Assembly: GCA_945872325.1 (NCBI GenBank)
Contig: CAMBZY010000201.1
Location: 1 to 6,244, forward strand
Source of the DNA: Candidatus Kuenenia stuttgartensis
GTDB lineage: Bacteria > Planctomycetota > Planctomycetia > Isosphaerales > Isosphaeraceae
DNA length: 6,244 nucleotides
Reading direction: 5' to 3'
Shown: piece by piece, positions 1-5,641 of the stretch
Numbering within the stretch: the stretch's first letter is position 1
Layout: every line of letters begins with the position of its first letter
Translations under genes and position numbers: made by a program
The notes under the pieces: generated by a model
What the model was told of the DNA's origin: nothing
The model's database searches: none
Seen by the model: only the letters and a program-made list of their open reading frames with translations

Positions 1-499
1 TGCGTTCCAGAAAGTCGAGCAGATCTGCCGTATCCACAGCCTTTCCAGCTGTCCTGCCCTCGCTCGGTGGAGCCACGGGCTGAAGCTCTCCGGAAGCGAT
101 CCGGGCGTGTAAAGTCATCGCCATACTGCGGATGGACTCATCCAGATCGACTGTTTCGGCATATCCCAGAGTGCGTCTCTGAATCTTGATCTCGTTGCCT
201 TCACGCACTCGCACCAGGCCCACGGTGCTGGTATCGAGCGACTTCAAAAAATGCGTCCCAGGGACACCGGCCAGATTTTTTGGAGTATCGGGAGCGGAGA
301 GATCAGCCTCAATGAACGCTCTCTGCCAGCGTCCTTCGAGGTCAAAGTGATAGATCGGGGCATCGTCAAAATAGATCGAACAGGCGCCTGGCTTGAATCC
401 AATCAGAACAGTGGAGCCGGCTGGATCGCGAAACCCCTGACGCCGTGGGAACATGGCCCCTTGTTCAATCAGACATGCAGCTTCAGTCAAATGGGCCAT
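1..499 (-). CDS. Hypothetical protein, N-terminal part (possible radical-SAM N-terminal region); runs off left edge
   Basis: An uninterrupted minus-strand frame runs from an ATG at base 499 to the window edge, giving 166 visible residues. A TGA lies in frame upstream (bases 523-521), so 499 is the first ATG available. AGG sits about 12 bases before it, a weak ribosome binding site; Met16 is an alternative start. The protein looks soluble, with no signal peptide or membrane helix. Residues 30-65 hold the most distinctive stretch, containing FKPGACSIYFDDAPIYHFDLE followed by GRWQRAF. Another segment around residues 81-100 reads GTHFLKSLDTSTVGLVRVR, then a charged region and a Pro-rich linker near 140-150. 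From memory, this arrangement resembles the region ahead of the Cys cluster in some planctomycete radical-SAM proteins. The cluster itself would lie outside the window, so that function is only a guess. It is transcribed divergently from the glycosyltransferase gene. Confidence is high that it is coding and low on function. Confidence 0.8.
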   Translation of the reverse strand, partial: MAHLTEAACLIEQGAMFPRRQGFRDPAGSTVLIGFKPGACSIYFDDAPIYHFDLEGRWQRAFIEADLSAPDTPKNLAGVPGTHFLKSLDTSTVGLVRVREGNEIKIQRRTLGYAETVDLDESIRSMAMTLHARIASGELQPVAPPSEGRTAGKAVDTADLLDFLER

Positions 500-542
500 G
501 ATCGGTATTCGCCTGAGATATCATTCTTTTGTATTGAGCCGA

Positions 543-560
543 GTCGGATTCGTCGGATTT
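543..560. repeat. Two tandem copies of a 9-bp unit in the divergent intergenic region
   Basis: GTCGGATTC (543-551) is followed directly by GTCGGATTT (552-560), differing only in the last base, and then by CGG. The copies sit between the two divergent starts, about 45 bases upstream of the leftward ATG. Nine bases is close to one helical turn, so a repeated protein contact is conceivable. With only two copies, chance is also possible. The same spacer (500-691) also holds a 7-bp inverted repeat, TCATCAG at 601-607 and CTGATGA at 637-643, with 29 bases between the arms. Confidence 0.3.
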
Positions 561-589
561 CGGCCTCAACCAATTCTTCTGTTCCTGAT

Positions 590-619
590 ACTATACCGAA
601 TCATCAGGCAAGTCGTCAG
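590..619 (-). promoter_or_regulatory. Possible sigma70-type promoter for the leftward gene
   Basis: Read on the minus strand, TATAGT (bases 595-590) matches the -10 consensus at five of six positions. CTGACG (619-614) matches the -35 at four of six, with an 18-base spacer. It points towards the start codon at 499 and would give a leader of roughly 80 bases. Matches of this quality occur by chance, and planctomycete promoters are poorly defined, so this is only a candidate. Confidence 0.25.
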
Positions 620-679
620 TAGCATGATTACAAAATCTGATGAACTTGTCCAAGTATGACAGGCTGGGAAGTGGTGGCA

Positions 680-685
680 GGGAGG
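680..685 (+). promoter_or_regulatory. Strong Shine-Dalgarno that sets the glycosyltransferase start
   Basis: GGGAGG lies six bases before the ATG at 692 and nine before a second ATG at 695, both acceptable distances. The reading frame is open further upstream to an ATG at 656. No purine-rich site precedes that codon, and the extra 12 residues look like a translated leader. The site therefore argues for initiation at 692 or 695. Confidence 0.7.
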
Positions 686-691
686 CCGACC

Positions 692-2443
692 ATGATGCGA
701 TTTCTGATCGACAGGCAATCTCGGTTTCTGACCTGGTGCGGCAATCCATCCAAACCGGCCCGCCTGCCAATCGTCATTTTTATGACACTTCTGATCACAG
801 GCTTTATAGGGGCAGCCCAGACCGGGCTTTTTGACCGCGACGAGCCAAGATATGCCCAGGCCACCCGCGAAATGGTCGCCTCGGGGGATTGGATTGTCCC
901 TTCATTCAATGGCGAGCCAAGGCTTCAAAAGCCTGTCCTGATCTATTGGCTGATGGCTACCAGCTATTCCGTCTTTGGGGATTCGGCACTGGCCGCCCGA
1001 CTGCCTTCAATCATTGCCGGAGCCTGTTCCGGAACATTGATTTTCCTAATGACGAATCACTGGTGGGGCCGCCGCTGCGCCCTTTGGGCAAGTCTGATCT
1101 GGGCCACTGTTCCACTCACATTGGTGGAGAGCCGCATGGCCACCACAGATTCAGTCCTGAATTTGTTGACATTGATCATGATCGTCAGCCTGGCCCGGCT
1201 TTATCAATCTCCAAGCCGCCTCGCCGCCCGTATCTTCTGGCTGGCAATGGGCCTGTCCATCCTGACAAAAGGCCCGGTTGGGCTATTAGCCGTAATCGCC
1301 GCTGGTCTTGGCAGCCAATTCCTTTCAGGCATCAAATTGCAATGGAAATGGCTGAGGCCAATCGAAGGTCTAGCCATTCTGGCTGCTGTGGTGCTGCCCT
1401 GGGTGATTACAGCCACAATTCAGACCAATGGCGACTTCCTCCGATTTGCCGTAGGCCGCGAACTGCTTGGCCGAACGGTTGCACCGGCAGAGGGCCACTC
1501 AGGCCTGCCCGGCTATTATCTGGCCATGCTCGCCCCTCTGTTTTTCCCATGGTGCTGTTTTTTACCGATGGCGGTGAAACGTGCCTGGGCGAACCGATCC
1601 ACAGATCCGCGCATGGGATTCCTGCTGGGCTGGGCGTTCGGGCCACTGGCTGTGCTGGAACTTATGGCCACAAAGCTGGTCCACTATCATTATTCCGGAT
1701 ACGCTGCCCTGGCCATTCTGGCAGGCTATGAAATCAGCCGGTTGGAGCAGGTTGAACTTCGTCCAAACCTGTTGGCAGGCGGGCGATTCCTGAGAGGCTC
1801 CCTGATCACTGGCATTGCCCTGGGGGCCATGATCTTTCTGGGCTTGGCATGGGTCAGTACGTGGGCCGTGGCGATTCCTGGTCTATTGATCGTGGCGGTT
1901 TTTATCTGGACATTCAAGCAGGTGATTCCTGCCCTCAATTACGGCCAATGGTCGAGCGTTTTGAGAGTGACCACGAGTGGCTGGATTGTTGTCTGTCTGC
2001 TGGTATTCGGCTGGCTTGTACCTGCCGGAGACAGTCGAAGGTTGAGTTCTCAGGTTTCAAGCCGGATTTCGGACCAATCGCATCGGCTTCAGGTACCGAT
2101 CGCCCTTGGGGAGTTCCGCGAGCCAAGCATGATCTTCAGGATCGACTCAAGCTCAGAGATTCCGATCTCGCGCAGCATGACGCAGACCCGCTCGATCGTC
2201 ACTGAAAAAGGGGCGATTCTGATGGCCCTGAGCGCAGCCGAATTGGGCAAGGTGCAATCCATGAACGACCTGGAAGTGCAGACACTGGAGAAGGTTGAGG
2301 CTCTGGACTGGGACCGTGGACGACGCCGGTCGCTGACCATCTGCCTGCTCACGCGCCGGCCTGAAGAACGACTTGCAGAATTGCCAGGCCGGTCAAAACT
2401 GATCCCGAACCGGTCGACGCCTGATCCGGTTAAGCGATATTGA
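692..2443 (+). CDS. ArnT/PMT-family GT-C membrane glycosyltransferase
   Basis: A 583-residue polytopic inner-membrane protein of the ArnT/PMT (PMT_2, GT83-like) group. These enzymes transfer a sugar from a polyprenyl-phosphate donor to a lipid or protein on the outer face of the cytoplasmic membrane. A first membrane helix (about residues 26-44) leads into an external loop with DRDEPRYAQATREM at 48-61, then SGDW (64-67) and LQKPVLIYWL (78-87). This is the family hallmark, and D50/E51 are the conserved acidic pair thought to be catalytic or metal-binding. A second conserved Asp is D153 (MATTDS), and K193-G197 gives the TKGPVG loop. About ten further hydrophobic segments follow to residue 445. 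Residues 447-583 form a hydrophilic tail, matching the periplasmic domain of ArnT-type enzymes, and the overall length is normal. The acceptor and sugar cannot be read from sequence, and no lipid A or arabinose genes are adjacent, so a specific arnT name is not justified. It is alone on its strand here and converges with the HEPN-like gene 48 bases downstream. Confidence 0.9.
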   Translation: MMRFLIDRQSRFLTWCGNPSKPARLPIVIFMTLLITGFIGAAQTGLFDRDEPRYAQATREMVASGDWIVPSFNGEPRLQKPVLIYWLMATSYSVFGDSALAARLPSIIAGACSGTLIFLMTNHWWGRRCALWASLIWATVPLTLVESRMATTDSVLNLLTLIMIVSLARLYQSPSRLAARIFWLAMGLSILTKGPVGLLAVIAAGLGSQFLSGIKLQWKWLRPIEGLAILAAVVLPWVITATIQTNGDFLRFAVGRELLGRTVAPAEGHSGLPGYYLAMLAPLFFPWCCFLPMAVKRAWANRSTDPRMGFLLGWAFGPLAVLELMATKLVHYHYSGYAALAILAGYEISRLEQVELRPNLLAGGRFLRGSLITGIALGAMIFLGLAWVSTWAVAIPGLLIVAVFIWTFKQVIPALNYGQWSSVLRVTTSGWIVVCLLVFGWLVPAGDSRRLSSQVSSRISDQSHRLQVPIALGEFREPSMIFRIDSSSEIPISRSMTQTRSIVTEKGAILMALSAAELGKVQSMNDLEVQTLEKVEALDWDRGRRRSLTICLLTRRPEERLAELPGRSKLIPNRSTPDPVKRY

Positions 2444-2479
2444 TTTAGAGGTGACACCATCGGCCACTTTGCGCAACCA

Positions 2480-2516
2480 CTTTGAGAAATCTCAAGGCTG
2501 AGAGTTTTGCAACTCT
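2480..2516. terminator. Two small hairpins between convergent genes, possible weak terminator
   Basis: CTTTGAG (2480-2486) can pair with CTCAAGG (2491-2497) across the loop AAAT, with one G-T wobble. AGAGTT (2501-2506) pairs perfectly with AACTCT (2511-2516) across TTGC. They lie at the convergence point and overlap the last codons of the HEPN-like gene. No T-run follows on either strand, so intrinsic termination is uncertain. The position is the main argument. Confidence 0.25.
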
Positions 2517-3022
2517 TCCACGGCTCTACAAATTGACATCCGAAGCATTTTAACGAACAAAGGGCCGAATTTTTCGTGCAGTAGTTGCTGAGGAATGAAT
2601 TGCCAATCAAGAGGAGAATGAAGGGTGTTTCCGTGTTCCCATGGGTATTCACAGTTGTCCGGCCTCTTGCCATCTCGTTTCATAGCTGGATTTAAGATTT
2701 CGATCTCGGCCGCCAGGTGACGGGTAAATTGAAGAAAGGCGGATTTAGTCCGCAGGTCCTCGCCGAGAAATTCCAGCTGTGCACGAATCACCGTTGGTAG
2801 AGGGTTTGCAACAAATCCATGACTGCTCTGTAGATCTGCGGGCAGAGTACCTCTATCGTTCATAAGTCGAGACTTACAAATCTTTTCGCAAGCCATCTGA
2901 AGTAACAACATCCGATGGCAAGGATGAGCGTCATTGTTTAGCTCAAGGGCCTGCCACACGTAAAAGTCAGCCTGAGCCTGGCGGGCGAAAGCGAGTGACC
3001 ATGCAGCAGTCGTAGCTTTCAT
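2492..3022 (-). CDS. Uncharacterised HEPN-like helical protein, second gene of a coupled pair
   Basis: A 176-residue soluble protein with no signal peptide. Its start codon overlaps the stop of the zinc-ribbon gene as ATGA (3022-3019), and no good ribosome binding site precedes it, so it is probably made by translational coupling. Residues 8-28 (WSLAFARQAQADFYVWQALEL) and 33-54 (HPCHRMLLLQMACEKICKSRLM) read as two amphipathic helices. The pattern ARQA.AD....AL...CH...LQMA.EK..K is typical of HEPN domains, a helical fold often found in RNA-targeting toxins and defence proteins. H68, in a position like the usual SSH/THN turn, continues the resemblance. A canonical catalytic Rx4-6H motif is not seen: R101-H102 are adjacent and R57-H68 is too far apart. 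Residues 120-145 contain a separate conserved-looking block, EYPWEHG then HSPLDWQF. A catalytically inactive or non-nuclease HEPN member is possible. The assignment rests on motif reading only. Confidence 0.75.
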   Translation of the reverse strand: MKATTAAWSLAFARQAQADFYVWQALELNNDAHPCHRMLLLQMACEKICKSRLMNDRGTLPADLQSSHGFVANPLPTVIRAQLEFLGEDLRTKSAFLQFTRHLAAEIEILNPAMKRDGKRPDNCEYPWEHGNTLHSPLDWQFIPQQLLHEKFGPLFVKMLRMSICRAVEELQNSQP

Positions 3023-3477
3023 TTGGCTACAGATTCTTCGAGCGGCCTCGGAAACTCCTCACCCAGAAACCATCCTTCAGGCAGTCTCAACTCATGTGCC
3101 TGAATTTTAAGAAATTCCGCTGGCGAAACTTCTATGATCACAGTCGGATAAGGAATTCCGCTGGCCGGTGCGGGACCGAAATTCACTGGCAAAACTCCGG
3201 AAGGTACTGTGTTGGCATTGACTTCCAAAAGTTTAATCGGCTCAACAGGGCTTACCTCGGCTTCAGCACTGCCTTTGAGTCGAATAATTTTCTCCAGCCC
3301 AGCTTCAACCTGAAAGTGCTTTTGTGCAATTTGACCGGCCACTTCCGACTTTTCGTCGATCACATCCAAGGCCTGATTGAAACTGTGAGTCATTGAACTA
3401 CCGCATTGAGGACAAGGTTTCCCCCTTTCTTCAAGCGTCAACCATCGGCAGCATTTATCACATCGAATATAAGCCAT
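3019..3477 (-). CDS. Small zinc-ribbon protein, first gene of the coupled pair
   Basis: A 152-residue soluble protein. The ATG at 3477 is preceded by a weak purine stretch (GGTGAAAG). Residues 6-25 hold a four-cysteine zinc ribbon, C6xxC9 and C22PQC25, the latter followed by Gly26; C10 is an extra cysteine. Such ribbons usually bind one Zn ion and contact nucleic acid or protein. The middle (about 30-70) is helical and charged, and 75-110 is Pro/Val-rich and probably flexible. The C-terminal 45 residues (PYPTVIIEVSPAEFLKIQAH, then LRLPEGWFLGEEF) look like a small folded module that I do not recognise. The stop overlaps the next start by four bases, indicating co-translation and perhaps a physical complex with the HEPN-like protein. 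It could be an antitoxin or adaptor for that partner, but nothing in the sequence proves it. It lies 146 bases downstream of the MFS gene on the same strand, so it may have its own promoter. Confidence 0.8.
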   Translation of the reverse strand: MAYIRCDKCCRWLTLEERGKPCPQCGSSMTHSFNQALDVIDEKSEVAGQIAQKHFQVEAGLEKIIRLKGSAEAEVSPVEPIKLLEVNANTVPSGVLPVNFGPAPASGIPYPTVIIEVSPAEFLKIQAHELRLPEGWFLGEEFPRPLEESVAK

Positions 3478-3623
3478 CTTTCACCGACTTCGTAAAAGCG
3501 ACCTGGCATTGGAATTTTAAACCACTGAATTCACCCTAACACGCTGGACATTTTCAAAGCAAGCCCAGGGAGTCTGTTTCACTGATTGCAATATGCCTTT
3601 GAGCGAACAGAATTTCCCAACCA
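3478..3623. other. Intergenic spacer between the MFS gene and the zinc-ribbon gene
   Basis: 146 bases that must hold the leader and probably the promoter of the zinc-ribbon/HEPN-like pair. On the minus strand TTGAAA (3558-3553) is a possible -35, but no convincing -10 lies 16-18 bases downstream. The MFS stop is not followed by an obvious hairpin with a T-run, so readthrough from the MFS gene is possible. A shadow frame from inside the MFS gene stays open here to 3517. I see no tRNA or mobile-element end. Confidence 0.4.
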
Positions 3624-4880
3624 TCAGGCCCCATGTGAGTGACTGTCCAGCGGATCCGCATTCAATCGCCTGATCGCCAGCCTCACCACTACCAGACCCA
3701 ATACCAGCGCCAAGGCCCCTGTATAAAACGGCGCAGCCTCGCCAAATCGGCCCAGCAATTGATTGGCGAACGAATAATTCAACATCCGTGCAAATGTCTG
3801 TGCCGATGTCATGGCTCCAAACACGGCCCCTTGCACCGCAGGTCCGCTTGATCTGGAGACCAGGCTGGTCATGCTCGGGTTTGCCATGCCCTGGCCCAGT
3901 CCGACCACCACCAGGGCGGGCAATAGAAGGACCGTCATATTCACTTGCGATAGCATCAGGAAGCCAACGATCAATGTACACATCCCAGCCACGACCAGCT
4001 TTTTCTCGCCGAATCTGACCACCAGACGGCGAATTAAAAAGCCTTGCCCAAATGCACCTACAAACCCTAGAAATGCAAACGCCCACGAAGCCTGACTTGG
4101 CGTATATCCCATCCGACGCTTCAGGAACAGGCTGAAAGTGCCTTCAAGGCTCGACCAGCCCATGATGAGTAGTGCGCTTGCAAGTACAAGCAATTGCAAT
4201 CGATGGTCGCGCATGACCGTTCTCACGCCTTCGCGACCAATCACCCGTGATTCCGTGCCCAGATTCGAACCCGCCGGGCGGCTTTCAGGCAGCTTGATGG
4301 CGACGATAATCCAGGCAATCATGGAGAACATGGCGGCCACCAGAAATGGCAGTCGAAGGCTGTTCGGGCCAAGGTCAATTCCGCTTAAAAATCCGCCCAG
4401 TGTAGGCCCCAGAATAAAGCCCATCCCAAAGACCATCCCAATCATTCCAAACGATTTGGCTCGATCCTTCGGCGGTGTGACGTCAGCCACATATGACTGA
4501 GCTACCAGAATATTCCCGCCCGATGCACCGTCCAGCATCCGCGCCAGCAGCATGAATTCAAACTGCTTTGTAAACGCCAGAATCAGGAACGAAATGGTGG
4601 TGCCCATCTGACTGGCCACCAAAATTGGCTTGCGGCCATATCGGTCGCTCAACCTGCCTAAAATCGGGCCTGCAAAGAGCTGGCAGAATGGATAAGCCGA
4701 CATCAGCATGCCGATTCGGGTCGGGCTGAAGCCGGCTAGATCTGCATATCTGGGCAGCAGTGGAACCACCAGAGTGAAGCCCAGCAAATCGACCAGCAAT
4801 ATGAGCAGGATCAGCTTCAATCGTCCTTTGGAAGATGGCGGAGATTGTGGATCTGACTGCGATTTATCAACCTGACTCAT
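3624..4880 (-). CDS. MFS transporter, DHA1 drug:H+ antiporter type (TetA-like)
   Basis: A 418-residue inner-membrane protein with the expected 12 hydrophobic segments and normal family length. After a short polar N-terminus (1-20, Ser/Pro/Gln-rich) the first helix carries LVDLLGFTLVVPLLPRY (29-45), the D1-type motif of DHA1 exporters. Motif A is clear at 75-85 (GRLSDRYGRKP), with D79 and R83 in the loop between helices 2 and 3. Motif B is at R114 (LARMLDGASGGN), and the antiporter motif C is at 152-163 (GMGFILGPTLGG), which marks proton-coupled exporters rather than importers. The relatives I know are tetracycline and multidrug efflux pumps. The substrate cannot be predicted, and no TetR- or MarR-type regulator is next to it. 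The ATG at 4880 follows an AT-rich leader with no Shine-Dalgarno. GATAAT at 4922-4917 could be a -10 element and is followed by a 36-base leader. A 62-base gap separates it from the four-helix gene upstream. Confidence 0.92.
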   Translation of the reverse strand: MSQVDKSQSDPQSPPSSKGRLKLILLILLVDLLGFTLVVPLLPRYADLAGFSPTRIGMLMSAYPFCQLFAGPILGRLSDRYGRKPILVASQMGTTISFLILAFTKQFEFMLLARMLDGASGGNILVAQSYVADVTPPKDRAKSFGMIGMVFGMGFILGPTLGGFLSGIDLGPNSLRLPFLVAAMFSMIAWIIVAIKLPESRPAGSNLGTESRVIGREGVRTVMRDHRLQLLVLASALLIMGWSSLEGTFSLFLKRRMGYTPSQASWAFAFLGFVGAFGQGFLIRRLVVRFGEKKLVVAGMCTLIVGFLMLSQVNMTVLLLPALVVVGLGQGMANPSMTSLVSRSSGPAVQGAVFGAMTSAQTFARMLNYSFANQLLGRFGEAAPFYTGALALVLGLVVVRLAIRRLNADPLDSHSHGA

Positions 4881-4925
4881 GATTTTATGGAATTTCTACT
4901 GTGGTTTGGAGATGTATTATCGACC

Positions 4926-4940
4926 GGTTTTATAAAATCC
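4926..4940. repeat. AT-rich palindrome in the gap between the four-helix gene and the MFS gene
   Basis: TTTTATAAAA (4928-4937) is a perfect 10-bp palindrome. It is flanked by GG and TCC, so all but one of the outer positions also pair. It lies three bases after the stop of the upstream gene and 46-55 bases before the MFS start codon, just upstream of the possible -10 at 4922-4917. It could be an operator, part of the promoter, or chance in an AT-rich spacer. A loopless palindrome is a poor terminator. Confidence 0.3.
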
Positions 4941-4942
4941 AA

Positions 4943-5536
4943 TTACAACTCATGCTGATCGGCAGGAATTGTCTGATTGGAGTCAGATAAACTCTGTTCT
5001 GCAATTCGTGATGCAATCCGTTCTTCACGCATTTTATCTGCAAGGGTTTTAACCTCGTCCAGCAACTTTCCCTGCAGCTCGATAATTTTATATTCCATGG
5101 AAAATGCCGCCAGACTCACCACAAACACACACACCGCAAGAATATGGTGATACATGCTTTGCTGAGGCATCGGGGTCGGATATTCCCTGTGCACCCAGGC
5201 GCCTGCCCAGGCGGCAATCGCCACCATGCACATGGCCCTGAATTCCCACTTGAACCCCTTACGCTTGTTGGCTTTCGACCGGACCAGAATCTCATTCGGC
5301 ATCTTGTAAACTTCCACCACTTCCCGCACCCACCGATTCGTTCCCATCAGGTAGGTATAAGCAATGGAATGCACCAGAAGGCTGAACATGACTGTGGCCA
5401 GCCCGATCAGAAAGTGCACCCCAAGAGCCTGATCGTGCCGGCCCGGCCATTGCGAAACGGAGATGATTCCCAGCACATAACTGGCTACAAGGAGCGAGAA
5501 ATCGGTGATGGCCAGACTCAGGAAAATGCGATTCAT
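4943..5536 (-). CDS. Four-helix integral membrane protein of unknown function
   Basis: A 197-residue protein counted from the ATG at 5536. The frame is open to a TTG at 5560, but neither codon has a strong ribosome binding site. The ATG places the first hydrophobic helix right at the N-terminus, so I prefer it. Four membrane segments are visible: about 4-27, 40-64, 101-116 and 129-147. Between helices 2 and 3 lies a basic cytoplasmic-looking loop (RWVREVVEVYKMP at 68-80, then a Lys/Arg cluster at 86-96). The last 50 residues are a charged, probably coiled-coil tail (IIELQGKLLDEVKTLADKMR at 151-170). H41 and H56 lie in or beside helix 2, H116 ends helix 3, and H130/H131 open helix 4. Helix-borne histidines can ligate heme, but no family match supports that here. 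I recall similar unnamed proteins with a GTxRWVKEV-like motif from planctomycetes and acidobacteria. It sits between the peptidase and the MFS gene on the same strand, with no evident functional link. Confidence 0.8.
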   Translation of the reverse strand: MNRIFLSLAITDFSLLVASYVLGIISVSQWPGRHDQALGVHFLIGLATVMFSLLVHSIAYTYLMGTNRWVREVVEVYKMPNEILVRSKANKRKGFKWEFRAMCMVAIAAWAGAWVHREYPTPMPQQSMYHHILAVCVFVVSLAAFSMEYKIIELQGKLLDEVKTLADKMREERIASRIAEQSLSDSNQTIPADQHEL

Positions 5537-5641
5537 GGTGGAGGTTCTTCTGACTTTCAAACACGCGTCAACAAGGCGGATGATGGGGTGGACGAAGCCG
5601 GCCTGACACTGCGGAATGTCTCAATTCAAGAACGGTCAATC

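Noticed and set aside
251..622. 123-codon plus-strand open frame
   Set aside because: It lies opposite the leftward gene at 1-499, which shows protein-like patterning. This frame looks like low-quality antisense translation and ends in intergenic DNA.
889..1731. 280-codon plus-strand open frame inside the glycosyltransferase gene
   Set aside because: It is out of frame with the clear ArnT motifs, and its translation is rich in Pro/Arg/His with no membrane pattern or domain.
692..2443. Naming the glycosyltransferase arnT
   Set aside because: The signature is shared by many ArnT/PMT-type enzymes with different substrates, and no aminoarabinose pathway genes are adjacent.
2089..2673. 194-codon minus-strand frame overlapping the 3' ends of two genes
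   Set aside because: It overlaps both the glycosyltransferase tail and the HEPN-like gene in other frames. The translation is Ser/Arg-rich without motifs.
3517..4086. 189-codon minus-strand frame overlapping the MFS gene and the following spacer
   Set aside because: Most of it shadows the C-terminal half of the MFS gene, whose frame is certain. The part in the spacer (3517-3623) could be a remnant or dispersed repeat, but I cannot support that from this window.
5537..5560. TTG start at 5560 for the four-helix protein
   Set aside because: It adds a basic stretch with no ribosome binding site, and the ATG at 5536 directly precedes the first helix. It cannot be fully excluded.
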